A program made the position numbers and the translations under genes. A stretch of 52,473 nucleotides of DNA from Planctomycetia bacterium (GTDB lineage Bacteria; Planctomycetota; Phycisphaerae; Phycisphaerales; SM1A02): assembly GCA_005787685.1 (NCBI GenBank), contig SYAC01000052.1:1-52473 (forward strand), in the 5' to 3' direction. The notes beneath the pieces are model-generated. The model had not been told where the DNA came from, did not search any database, and was given only the letters and a program-made list of their open reading frames with translations. Below are positions 1 through 8,138 of the stretch, one piece after another (the stretch's first letter is position 1; each line of letters starts with the position of its first letter).

Positions 1-1
1 C

Positions 2-985
2 GAGCCGAATGTGGGCGTGGTGAATGTTCCAGATGATCGACTGAACACCATCTCCAAGAAAATCCAGAGCGATAAAATTATTCCCGCGTCGGTTCGAATT
101 GTGGATATCGCCGGTTTAGTGCGTGGCGCCAGCGAGGGTCAAGGCCTGGGCAACAAGTTTCTAAGCCACATTCGCGAAGTCGACGCCATTCTGCATGTGG
201 TGCGTTGCTTCGAGGACCCTGATGTGATGCATGTGGACGGCAAGCCCGATCCGATCCGTGACATTGAAACCATCGATACGGAGTTGGCGTTGGCCGATCT
301 GGGGGTGGTGGAGTCCAGCCTTGAGCGCTTGCGCCGCACGGCGCGCGGGGGCGATAAAGACGCGATTGCGCGCGTGGCGTATCTGGAGAAAGCCTTTGTT
401 TTACTTGCAAAAGGTGATCCTTTGCGCGGCGGTGACTTCACCGCCGAGGAGCGCACACTAGGCCGTGGACTTGGCTTAATCACCGCCAAGCCAGTCCTGT
501 ATGTGGCCAATGTGCACGAGAATGACTTGAACGGTCAGTGCGATATGGTGCAAAAGGTTCTGGCGCGCTCCAAGGTGGAGGGCGGCCAAGTGATTTGCGT
601 ATGCGCCAAAATTGAAAGCGAGCTTTCCGAATTGACCGACGCCGATCGCGCGGAAATGTTGACCAGCCTGGGAATGAATCAACCCGCGCTTGCCACTGTG
701 GCGCGGGCGGCCTACGAATTGCTTGGCCTACAAAGTTATTTCACGGCTGGCCCCAAGGAAATCCGCGCCTGGACCATTCACCGCGGCTTCACCGCTCCAC
801 AGAGCGCAGGCGTGATTCACACAGACTTTGAAAAGGGGTTCATCCGAGCCGAGTGCTACTTGGTCAAGGACTTGGAGCAATTTGGCAGCGAGAAGGCTAT
901 TCGCGACGCCGGAAAAATGCGTAGCGAGGGCCGCAACTACGTCATGCAGGACGGAGATGTGGTGCACTTCTTGTTCAATGTCTAA
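2..985 (+). CDS. ychF: Redox/ribosome-associated GTPase YchF, 3' part (5' end outside window)
   Basis: The reading frame is open from the first complete codon (EPNVGVV), which matches the family segment just after the P-loop, so the G1 motif lies outside the window. Visible parts are the switch/G3 region ([20 protein letters not shown]), the coiled-coil insertion and a C-terminal TGS domain from about residue 240 ([11 protein letters not shown]), ending FLFNV as usual for YchF. The family binds ATP and GTP, associates with ribosomes and is universally conserved. A GTG at position 11 is internal and not the start. It converges on mraY with about 50 bp between them and no clear terminator. Very secure family call; incomplete only because of the window edge. 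Confidence 0.95.
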   Translation, partial: EPNVGVVNVPDDRLNTISKKIQSDKIIPASVRIVDIAGLVRGASEGQGLGNKFLSHIREVDAILHVVRCFEDPDVMHVDGKPDPIRDIETIDTELALADLGVVESSLERLRRTARGGDKDAIARVAYLEKAFVLLAKGDPLRGGDFTAEERTLGRGLGLITAKPVLYVANVHENDLNGQCDMVQKVLARSKVEGGQVICVCAKIESELSELTDADRAEMLTSLGMNQPALATVARAAYELLGLQSYFTAGPKEIRAWTIHRGFTAPQSAGVIHTDFEKGFIRAECYLVKDLEQFGSEKAIRDAGKMRSEGRNYVMQDGDVVHFLFNV

Positions 986-1036
986 GCGCGCGTGCGGTGT
1001 GTCCAAGGAAGCGCGAAAGCGAAATCGCAGGTTGTT

Positions 1037-2239
1037 TCAGCGCAATTTCAGCATGACCAGGGCCGCAATCCCCAGAAGCAGCGCAATCAACCAGAAACGC
1101 ACCACGGTTTGTGATTCGCTCCAGCCTTGCAATTGAAAATGATGGTGAATGGGCGCGCAACGAAAAATTCGCCGGCCCTTGCCCGTGAGTTTATTGGTGA
1201 TCTTGAACCATCCCACTTGCGCCACCACGCTGCCAGCCTCCATAAGAAACACGCCGCCCACCAGCGGCAATAGAAATTCCTGACGAATAGCCACAAGAAT
1301 GGTGGCTAAAAGTCCACCCAACGCAAGGCTGCCGGTGTCCCCCATGAACACCGCCGCGGGCTGACAGTTGAACCATAGAAATCCAATACACGCGCCGGCC
1401 ATTGTTCCAACAATCACCAAAAGTTCCTTGGCCTCTGGAACATGCGGAACCATAAGGAAAAAACTGGCGCGCGGACTCACGGCAATAGCCACCAAGACCG
1501 CCGTCACAATGCTGGCAATGAGAACTGTTCCGGTGGCGAGTCCATCCATTCCATCGGTCAAGTTGACGGCGTTGCTCATTAAGCCAATCCAAAATGCGGC
1601 CAGCACCACAAACCACACGAATGAAAGCACCACCACATTGGGGGCGATTTGTGGCGGCTGAACAATCACCTCCGCAATGGGGGTTGGCGGATAGGTGCGC
1701 TGAAACGGCAAATTCAGCACCGTGGCATCAATGTGTTGCGCGCCGCGGTACAGAAACCAGCCCGCGATAGCGCCAATCCCAACCGTAAACAGCAGTTTTT
1801 CCCACATAAACAAGCCCTCACGGGTTCCTAATTTACGGAAACGCGCCGTGAGTTTCAGCCAATCATCAATCAGTCCCAAGCCGGCCAGCCACACCAGCAC
1901 AATGATGGCCACCTTGGCATAGGAGCTGTGAATCCAATCACAGAGCAACACCGTGCTGATGACAATGGCGCACACAATTAAAATGCCGCCCATGGTGGGC
2001 GTGTTGGCCTTGGACTTCATCAACTCATTCAGAGTTTGATTGTAGAACTCAGGAGAGTCGCCAACTTTTTTGCGATGCAACCATCGGATGACTCTGGGAC
2101 CAACAAAGACGGTGATGGCGAAGGACAACGCCGTGGCTAGCAAGGCGCGAAACTCCAATTGATACATCAATTGCACAAGCGCGGACATTCCATGCTCGTC
2201 AAGCCAATTTTGGAAATAATCGACAAGATTAAAGAGCAT
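1037..2239 (-). CDS. mraY: Phospho-N-acetylmuramoyl-pentapeptide transferase
   Basis: Integral membrane enzyme that transfers phospho-MurNAc-pentapeptide from UDP to undecaprenyl phosphate, giving lipid I. The 400-residue protein has about ten hydrophobic segments and the catalytic signatures GLIDDWLKL (acidic pair), NAVNLTDGMDGLATG and the late HHHFQLQGW motif. It is somewhat longer than the usual 320-360 residues because of a periplasmic-loop insertion near residues 165-200. Last gene of the def-fmt-queA-murE-murF-mraY run, starting 27 bp after the murF stop. That spacer holds a purine-rich GAAGAAGA before the ATG that could act as a weak ribosome binding site. Confidence 0.96.
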   Translation of the reverse strand: MLFNLVDYFQNWLDEHGMSALVQLMYQLEFRALLATALSFAITVFVGPRVIRWLHRKKVGDSPEFYNQTLNELMKSKANTPTMGGILIVCAIVISTVLLCDWIHSSYAKVAIIVLVWLAGLGLIDDWLKLTARFRKLGTREGLFMWEKLLFTVGIGAIAGWFLYRGAQHIDATVLNLPFQRTYPPTPIAEVIVQPPQIAPNVVVLSFVWFVVLAAFWIGLMSNAVNLTDGMDGLATGTVLIASIVTAVLVAIAVSPRASFFLMVPHVPEAKELLVIVGTMAGACIGFLWFNCQPAAVFMGDTGSLALGGLLATILVAIRQEFLLPLVGGVFLMEAGSVVAQVGWFKITNKLTGKGRRIFRCAPIHHHFQLQGWSESQTVVRFWLIALLLGIAALVMLKLR

Positions 2240-2266
2240 TTGAAGTCTTCTTCATCGGTCGATTGA

Positions 2267-3709
2267 TCACGAAGTCTTTGCACTCTTGGCAAAGGAATTT
2301 GCGCCGCGGATCGCCTGTTCAAGTCGCTCCATGGAACTTGCCCGCGAGCCCTTGATCAACACCGCGTCGCCACCGCGCAAAAGCCCCGCCAGGCGCGACG
2401 CATGGTCCTGCAAATCGGCCACCATTTCCAATTGAACCTGCGGCGCCAAGGCTTGCGCCGCACGCGCAATTTCCGCGCTCAGCGGACCCGAAGTCATGAT
2501 CATTTCGGGGGGATTTCCGCTAAAAGCGCTGGCAAGCCGTTCCCCCACCATGCGATGCAACGCTTGGCTTTGCTCTCCCAGTTCATGCATGTCCCCCAAC
2601 GCCACAATGCGGCGCTTGGCGGTTACGGCAACTTCCGCAAATGCGGCAATGGACGCCAACATGGCTTCGGGATTCGCGTTGTAAGAGTCGTTGTAAATAT
2701 CAATTTCACCGATGCGCTCACGAACCATGCGCCCTTGGGAAGGTTCAACTTCCGCCATGGCGTTGGCGGCGGTTTGGGCGTCAAGACCCAGCGCGGTGAC
2801 TGCGGCTATGGCTCCAATGGCGTTAATGGCGTTGTGTAGCCCAGGCAATTTCAAGGTGAAAGAAATTTTGCACCCGCCGCCGTATGCGGGTCCTTGCGCT
2901 ACAACCTTTTGCGGACCATCGCTGACCACTTCGCGGGAAAATAATTTCCACAAGCAGCGACCCCCTTCACCAAACAAAATCAACAATCCACCAGCGGGTC
3001 TCGGTTGCTTGAACGCGATATCAATCAACTCAGGCGAGTCGCCGTGAATCACGAATATTCCGGAAGTTTCAAGACCGCGCGCAATGGAGGACTTTTCAAG
3101 TGCGATGGCTTGACGGCTGCCAAGACCACCCAAATGCGCGCTTCCACTATTCACAATCATGGCCACCACCGGGCGCGCCAGTTTGGCAAGCGGTTCAATT
3201 TCACCGGGGTGATTCATTCCAATTTCAAGCACCAGAAACTTGGTGTCGCGCGGCGCGCCAAGAATGGACAGCGGCACCCCCAAATGATTGTTGAAACTTT
3301 TGGGGCTAGCGTGGGTTTTGCCAAATGCCGCAAGCGCGGCCGAGATCAAGCGGCGTGTGGTGGTCTTGCCCGCGCTTCCAGTGATGGCCACGCATTGGCA
3401 GCGCAATATGTTGCGCCACGCGGCAGCGGCGGCCGTGAGCGCGGACTGCACATTGGGCACCAACAAGCGCGCCACGCCGGGACATTGGCACTCTCTTTTC
3501 TCGATCATGACGGCTACGGCGCGGGCTTTGTGGGCGGCCTCTAAGTACGCATGGCCGTCAGATTTTTCGCCGCGCAGTGCCAAGAACATTTTGCCCGCAA
3601 GATCTTCGCGCGTGTCAATGGCCACGCCCGTGATGGGTTGCGATGGCTGCTCGAGCCAGGTTCCGCCAGTCGCTTGCGCAAATTCCTCGGCCGTTAAAAA
3701 GTTGTTCAT
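2267..3709 (-). CDS. murF: UDP-MurNAc-tripeptide--D-Ala-D-Ala ligase
   Basis: Cytoplasmic Mur ligase adding D-Ala-D-Ala to the UDP-MurNAc-tripeptide with ATP. Visible features are the N-terminal domain (TGVAIDTRE), the ATP-binding loop GSAGKTTTRRL near residue 110, NNHLGVPLS, the central EIGMNHPGEI motif and the C-terminal NDSYNANPEAM. The length of 480 residues is normal. Its start codon overlaps the murE stop by 4 bp (ATGA type), which implies translational coupling, and mraY follows, so substrate flow matches gene order. Confidence 0.96.
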   Translation of the reverse strand: MNNFLTAEEFAQATGGTWLEQPSQPITGVAIDTREDLAGKMFLALRGEKSDGHAYLEAAHKARAVAVMIEKRECQCPGVARLLVPNVQSALTAAAAAWRNILRCQCVAITGSAGKTTTRRLISAALAAFGKTHASPKSFNNHLGVPLSILGAPRDTKFLVLEIGMNHPGEIEPLAKLARPVVAMIVNSGSAHLGGLGSRQAIALEKSSIARGLETSGIFVIHGDSPELIDIAFKQPRPAGGLLILFGEGGRCLWKLFSREVVSDGPQKVVAQGPAYGGGCKISFTLKLPGLHNAINAIGAIAAVTALGLDAQTAANAMAEVEPSQGRMVRERIGEIDIYNDSYNANPEAMLASIAAFAEVAVTAKRRIVALGDMHELGEQSQALHRMVGERLASAFSGNPPEMIMTSGPLSAEIARAAQALAPQVQLEMVADLQDHASRLAGLLRGGDAVLIKGSRASSMERLEQAIRGANSFAKSAKTS

Positions 3710-5205
3710 TTATTTTTCTCCGCCGCGCGCAACGCCTCGCGCGCCACCACACGATCATCAAAAGGTTTTTTCACCGTGCCCACAATTTGATAGTCCTCGT
3801 GACCTTTGCCCGCAATTAACACGGCATCACCCACGCGCGCCATGGCGACCGCTTGCATGATGGCTTCACGGCGATCAATGATTTTCAACACGCGAGCGCG
3901 GCTGGCGGCGGGAACGCCTTGCGCGACCTCGGCAACAATACTCGCGGGATCCTCCGTGCGCGGATTGTCGCTGGTGAGAATGGCCACATCCGAATGTTCG
4001 CTGGCCACCGCCGCCATGCGCGGACGCTTCGATCGGTCGCGATCGCCGCCGCAACCAAAGACCGTGATCAATTTTCCACCCACGGGAAGCGCGGGTCGAA
4101 GCGCGCGCAGCACATTCAAAAGCGCATCGTCAGTGTGGGCGTAATCCACCAACACGGCGAAGTCCGCGTCGCAATCCGTGACTGGTTCAAGGCGCCCAGG
4201 CGGGGCTTGAAGTGTGGCTAAACCAGCCACAATCTGCTCATTTGTGGCGCCCAAGGTCCACGCGGCCGCGGCGGCCTGCAATGCGTTGGTGGCGTTGTGC
4301 CTACCCATCACCGGCAAACGCGCGGTGACATCGCCCCACGGACCACGCAGGCGAAGCAACATGGAACCAATACGCGCCTCAAGCACGCTGGCCTCTACAT
4401 CCACATGCGTTGCGCCACCGCCAACAACGCCGCAACGCAGAACACGCGCGCGGCAATTACGCAACATGCGCGCGTGCAGCGGATCATCGGCATTGACAAT
4501 GGCCACCGCATCCGGGCTGAGATTCTCGAATAACTTCGCCTTGGCGTCGGCGTAGGCGTCCATGGTGTGGTGATAATCCAAATGATCGCCAGAAAGATTT
4601 GTGAACAGAGCCACGGCGAAGTCGATTTCCGCCACGCGTCCCTGCTCTAACGCGTGGCTACTGACCTCCATGGAAACGCCCACGCAACCGTTGTCATGCA
4701 TGCGCTTCAACAGCGGAGCAATGGCGGCGGCGCCGGGCGTGGTGAGTTGCGCGGGGGCGCGTGTCTTGCCATCGTCGATCAGGATGGTTCCCATTAAGCC
4801 AAACTTTTTGCAGGCCGCCAACATGAGTTGCTGGACAAAAAAAGCCACTGTGGTCTTTCCATTTGTGCCAGTCACACCCATCATTTTCAGGTTTTTGGAG
4901 GGCAAACCTGCCAAGGCATGCGCCAATGGAGCCAACATTGCGCCGGGATTGGTGGCGCGATAGGCCGCAATGCCATCGGGAATAGTGTCGTTCATGGAAA
5001 CCACCAACGCCGCCGCGCCAGCGCGCACCGCCGACTCAATGAACACGGCGCCTTGCGCGCTGGAACCAGCGCGCGCAACAAAGAGCGCGCCAGGACGCGC
5101 CTCTCGACTGTCATCGATCACGGAGTGAATGTCTATCGTTTCCACGGGGTGCAGGGATGCGGGGTTCAACCCATTCACTTTGCCAACAAGTTCACTCAGT
5201 TTCAT
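3706..5205 (-). CDS. murE: UDP-MurNAc-L-Ala-D-Glu:meso-diaminopimelate ligase
   Basis: Adds the third residue to the peptidoglycan stem peptide with ATP. The order is an N-terminal UDP-binding domain (DDSREARPGALFVA), P-loop GVTGTNGKTTVAFF near residue 113, central NLSGDHLDYH, and C-terminal domain with GCGGDRDRSKRP and SDNPRTEDP. The DNPR tetrad is the family signature for meso-diaminopimelate as substrate, so the wall should be DAP-type. The 499-residue length is usual. A 68-bp gap with a strong hairpin (5247-5268) separates it from queA upstream. Confidence 0.95.
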   Translation of the reverse strand: MKLSELVGKVNGLNPASLHPVETIDIHSVIDDSREARPGALFVARAGSSAQGAVFIESAVRAGAAALVVSMNDTIPDGIAAYRATNPGAMLAPLAHALAGLPSKNLKMMGVTGTNGKTTVAFFVQQLMLAACKKFGLMGTILIDDGKTRAPAQLTTPGAAAIAPLLKRMHDNGCVGVSMEVSSHALEQGRVAEIDFAVALFTNLSGDHLDYHHTMDAYADAKAKLFENLSPDAVAIVNADDPLHARMLRNCRARVLRCGVVGGGATHVDVEASVLEARIGSMLLRLRGPWGDVTARLPVMGRHNATNALQAAAAAWTLGATNEQIVAGLATLQAPPGRLEPVTDCDADFAVLVDYAHTDDALLNVLRALRPALPVGGKLITVFGCGGDRDRSKRPRMAAVASEHSDVAILTSDNPRTEDPASIVAEVAQGVPAASRARVLKIIDRREAIMQAVAMARVGDAVLIAGKGHEDYQIVGTVKKPFDDRVVAREALRAAEKNK

Positions 5206-5246
5206 AGGTAGATGTTGCTGCTTTCAGGTGTGCAAGAATTTCCAGT

Positions 5247-5268
5247 GCCCGCACATGCGTGTGCGGGC
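5247..5268 (-). other. Perfect intergenic hairpin between queA and murE
   Basis: A 9-bp perfect inverted repeat (GCCCGCACA / TGTGCGGGC) around a 4-nt loop lies in the 68-bp queA-murE spacer. No T-tract follows on the transcribed strand, so it does not look like a classic intrinsic terminator. It could instead cause partial attenuation, mark an RNA-processing site or protect a 3' end. What is seen is the hairpin; any function is inference. Confidence 0.5.
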
Positions 5269-5273
5269 CGTGT

Positions 5274-6326
5274 TCAGAGAATAAGCATTGCGTCGCCATA
5301 AGAATAGAAGCGATAATTCATGTGTTGAGCCAAAGCATAAAGGGATTTCAGCCGATCAAGTCCCACCAATGATCCCACCAAACTTAAGAGCGTGCTGCGG
5401 GGCAAATGAAAATTGGTCAGCAGCGCGTCCACATACTGGAATTGATAGCCAGGCTGTATGAATAAGCGTGATTCACTGTAAAAATCGCTGGTGGGAAGCG
5501 GCGTCGGCAAACTTTCCAGCGCCCGAACCGTTGTCGTTCCCACAACCACGAAGCGACCATCGGGGCGAGTGGTCTTGATCCGCTCCAAAGTTGAAGCGGA
5601 CACCATGAACCGCTCACTATGCATGTGATGATCGGCCAAACGCTGGACCTCGATGGGTTTGAATGTTCCCATGCCCACCTCTAAAGTGACAAACGCGGGT
5701 GGACGCTTGGTTGTCTGCGCCACATGTTGCAAAAGTTCGCTTGTGAAATGCAAACCAGCGGTGGGCGCGGCGACGGAGTGAAACTGGGTGTCTTGTCCGA
5801 AGATGGTTCGATAGTGCGCTCGATCAAAGGATTCATTGTGAGCGCGCTCGCCGCGCGCGTGCATGATGTATGGCGGCAGTGGCGTACGACCAGAGTCCTC
5901 TAGGGCTTGACGCGGATCAACTCCATCATCAAAGGCCACGACCCAGCCGTTAGATTCTTTGGCAAGACAGCGCAACACCGCCCCCGCCGCGCCGTGTTCA
6001 TCGCGCAGTTGCAATCGGTCCCCAACATGAAACTTTTTACTGTTCTTGGCCATAAGAAGCCAGGTTTGATCAGGACGCTTTTCAGCCAATAAACCCTCAA
6101 AATCGTGGCCGTCCTGTTCGCGTTTCAGCACCAAGCGCGCGGGAGCGACTTTGGTTTCATTCAACACCAACTGGTCGCCTTGATGCAGCCACTTTGGCAA
6201 ATCACGCACATGCGCATGAATAATTTCCTGGCTGTCGCGCCGAACCACCATCATGCGGGCGCTGTCACGCGGTTCGGCGGGAGTTTGTGCAATTGAACTT
6301 TCGGAAAATGGATACTCAAGATCCAT
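5274..6326 (-). CDS. queA: S-adenosylmethionine:tRNA ribosyltransferase-isomerase
   Basis: Makes epoxyqueuosine on GUN-anticodon tRNAs, of which tRNA-His(GTG) is in this window. From the ATG at 6326 the protein has 350 residues, the normal QueA length, and begins MDLEYPF...IAQTPAEPRDSARM, which lines up with the usual family N-terminus. Later motifs are VAPARL, HSVAAPTAGLHFT, LEVGMGTF, SERFMV and LLTNFHLPRSTLL. The frame stays open upstream to 6581, through nine 12-bp repeats that add seven in-frame ATG codons, and runs 79 bp into fmt. I chose 6326 on homology and length; a start inside the repeats would add an MSSN-type repetitive leader. Neither start has a clear ribosome binding site. Confidence 0.9.
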   Translation of the reverse strand: MDLEYPFSESSIAQTPAEPRDSARMMVVRRDSQEIIHAHVRDLPKWLHQGDQLVLNETKVAPARLVLKREQDGHDFEGLLAEKRPDQTWLLMAKNSKKFHVGDRLQLRDEHGAAGAVLRCLAKESNGWVVAFDDGVDPRQALEDSGRTPLPPYIMHARGERAHNESFDRAHYRTIFGQDTQFHSVAAPTAGLHFTSELLQHVAQTTKRPPAFVTLEVGMGTFKPIEVQRLADHHMHSERFMVSASTLERIKTTRPDGRFVVVGTTTVRALESLPTPLPTSDFYSESRLFIQPGYQFQYVDALLTNFHLPRSTLLSLVGSLVGLDRLKSLYALAQHMNYRFYSYGDAMLIL

Positions 6327-6363
6327 CAGGTGCAAATTTGAATGCGCTTGCGGCACAGGTGCC

Positions 6364-6471
6364 ATGTTTGAATGCATGTTTGAATGCATGTTTGATTCCA
6401 GGTTTGATTCCAGGTTTGATTCCATGTTTGAACTCATGTTTGAACTCATGTTTGAACTCATGTTTGAATTC
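6364..6471 (+). repeat. 12-bp tandem array, 9 units, between fmt and queA
   Basis: Nine contiguous 12-bp units of the form ATGTTTGAnnnC on the + strand. The variants are ordered in blocks: two with AATGC, three with ATTCC (two of them starting AGG), then three AACTC and one AATTC, as expected from local slippage or duplication. The array fills most of the fmt-queA spacer. Because 12 is a multiple of 3 it keeps one open frame with queA, in which it encodes SNM/ESNL-type tetrapeptides with seven ATG codons. The AACTC variant shares the 8-mer TTGAACTC with the array at 30613-30654. Confidence 0.95.
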
Positions 6472-6502
6472 GTGGATGAAGTCTGGATTGAATCTTTTGG
6501 TG

Positions 6503-7486
6503 TCACGAGATGTCCTTGCGCGCAACTGAAGTCATGCGCTGTCCAACCGCAATCGCGCGGCCACGGCAAAAATCCGCCCATGCCATAGCGCGCCCGCCAA
6601 CGGGTTGCACTTGTAAAATTTCAATGGCACCACTACCGCAGGCCACATAACCAGCGCTCAAAATTTCTCCGGGCGCGGCGCGCGCGTGGTGTCCCGGTTG
6701 ACCGAGTTGCTCGCTTGGCAATGCAACTTCCCTGACTCGCAACAGGCGAATGGATTGACCCGCAATTTCTCCATCGCACCCCGGCCAAGGCGCCAAACCG
6801 TGAATACGACAGCGAACCAAGCGCGCCGACTGGTGAAAATCAACAAATGCCTCGCCTTTGGCCAGTTTCATGGCGCGCGTGGCATTGGATTCAATTTGCG
6901 CCTCGCCCGTCAGTCCGCCCTTGAGCGCGCGCTCGATGGTGCGCACGATCATGTCAACGCTTTCGAGTGCGATTCGATCATGTACCTCGCCCGCGGTTTC
7001 GGTTTCTCCAACCTCAAAAACTTGCCGGTCGTAAATGTCACCCGCGTCCATGCGTTGCGCCACTTGCATGGCACACACTGTGATGCGGGTTTGACCAGCC
7101 ATCATGGCGCGTTGAATGGGTGCGGCGCCACGCCATTCGGGAAGCGCCGATGGATGCAAATTAATAGCCACACGACCCGCGAGCAATTCCGCCGACAACT
7201 TTTGTCCAAACGAAATAACTACGATCACTTTGGCTCCAGCGAATTGCTCCCGCACATGAAGTTCATTGGCGTTCTCGGCGCGAATTAAATTCAGTCCGCA
7301 TTCCATGGCGATTGAGGAAATAGCGGTTGGCGTTTGCACGCGGCCGCGCCCCGCGGGACGATCGGGTTGACTGACCACCAAATGAATCCAACCGCGGCGC
7401 GCCAATTCCCGCAAGCACGGCGCGCCCAAACTTCCGCCGCCCAGAAAAACCACGCTATTTGCGCCATCTGGGCTTGCAAGACTCAC
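6503..7486 (-). CDS. fmt: Methionyl-tRNA formyltransferase
   Basis: Formylates initiator Met-tRNA using 10-formyl-THF. The N-terminal Rossmann domain has VVSQPDRPAGRGR and the catalytic region INLHPSALPEWRGAAPI with the Asn-His pair; the catalytic Asp is in MDAGDIYDRQVF. A C-terminal OB-like domain completes 327 residues, close to normal. The start abuts the def stop directly, giving the classic def-fmt pair, and the queA repeat array follows its 3' end. Confidence 0.95.
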   Translation of the reverse strand: MSLASPDGANSVVFLGGGSLGAPCLRELARRGWIHLVVSQPDRPAGRGRVQTPTAISSIAMECGLNLIRAENANELHVREQFAGAKVIVVISFGQKLSAELLAGRVAINLHPSALPEWRGAAPIQRAMMAGQTRITVCAMQVAQRMDAGDIYDRQVFEVGETETAGEVHDRIALESVDMIVRTIERALKGGLTGEAQIESNATRAMKLAKGEAFVDFHQSARLVRCRIHGLAPWPGCDGEIAGQSIRLLRVREVALPSEQLGQPGHHARAAPGEILSAGYVACGSGAIEILQVQPVGGRAMAWADFCRGRAIAVGQRMTSVARKDIS

Positions 7487-8005
7487 TTACAACCCCGCTT
7501 CGCGTTCAAGATTTTTCACCGCTTTGCGCGTGCGCAATCGGTCTATCGGAGTCATTCGATCAATGATCAGCGTGCCTTCCAAATGATCGAACTCATGTTG
7601 CCAGACGCGCGCGGGAAACGCGTCGCTTTCCAAATGCATCATCGCTCCATCAAGATCCATGGCGTCAATGGCAACAAAAGTGGGACGACGAATCATGCCG
7701 CGCACATCCGGCAAGCTTAAACATCCTTCGTCATATGGAATCAAATCACCGTCCATTGCGCTTAACACTGGATTGATAAAGACCCGCTCTGGAATATCTT
7801 CGTCGGGTCTCGCCTCGGTGATGAACACGCGTAACGATTCACCAACTTGCGGCGCCGCCAAGCCCGCCCCCTCTTCTTCACGCATCAGCTCAAACATTTC
7901 GGCGACAAGCGCGCGAATGGATGCCGTGACTTTCACAATCGGCTTGGCCTTGGCACGCAAAATTGGATCGGGGTAAATCAGTATGGATCGCTTTGACTGG
8001 CTCAC
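7487..8005 (-). CDS. def: Peptide deformylase
   Basis: Metalloenzyme removing the N-formyl group from nascent proteins. All three active-site motifs are present: GAGLAAPQVG, EGCLSLP (metal Cys) and QHEFDHLEG (two metal His and the catalytic Glu). The 172-residue length is typical. The start is GTG, chosen because a TACGAT hexamer sits 7 nt upstream (8013-8018) with no Shine-Dalgarno, consistent with a leaderless transcript opening the def-fmt-queA-murE-murF-mraY run. Confidence 0.95.
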   Translation of the reverse strand: MSQSKRSILIYPDPILRAKAKPIVKVTASIRALVAEMFELMREEEGAGLAAPQVGESLRVFITEARPDEDIPERVFINPVLSAMDGDLIPYDEGCLSLPDVRGMIRRPTFVAIDAMDLDGAMMHLESDAFPARVWQHEFDHLEGTLIIDRMTPIDRLRTRKAVKNLEREAGL

Positions 8006-8012
8006 GCAACCT

Positions 8013-8018
8013 ATCGTA
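8013..8018 (-). promoter_or_regulatory. Putative -10 (TACGAT) of the def operon, leaderless type
   Basis: On the minus strand TACGAT lies 7 nt before the GTG of def. No convincing -35 is visible. The same placement recurs at other transcription-unit starts in the window. The role is inferred from position only. Confidence 0.4.
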
Positions 8019-8126
8019 ATTCACTCTCGAATAATGCGTTGACCATAAGCTCGACATGGCTTACCTTGGACAATTCAAGTTGGATGTATTGATTCATGCC
8101 ATCTTGGGATCGCCTTAAACTTTATC

Positions 8127-8131
8127 AGGAG
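8127..8131 (+). promoter_or_regulatory. Shine-Dalgarno AGGAG of the TPR gene
   Basis: AGGAG ends 7 nt before the ATG at 8139. It fixes that start and contrasts with the many starts here that lack a ribosome binding site. Confidence 0.6.
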
Positions 8132-8138
8132 CAGTTGC

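Noticed and set aside
3005-3860. Long + strand ORFs opposite murF (179 and 190 codons)
   Set aside because: Fully antisense to a secure gene, His/Ala/Arg-rich shadow composition and no recognisable motif.
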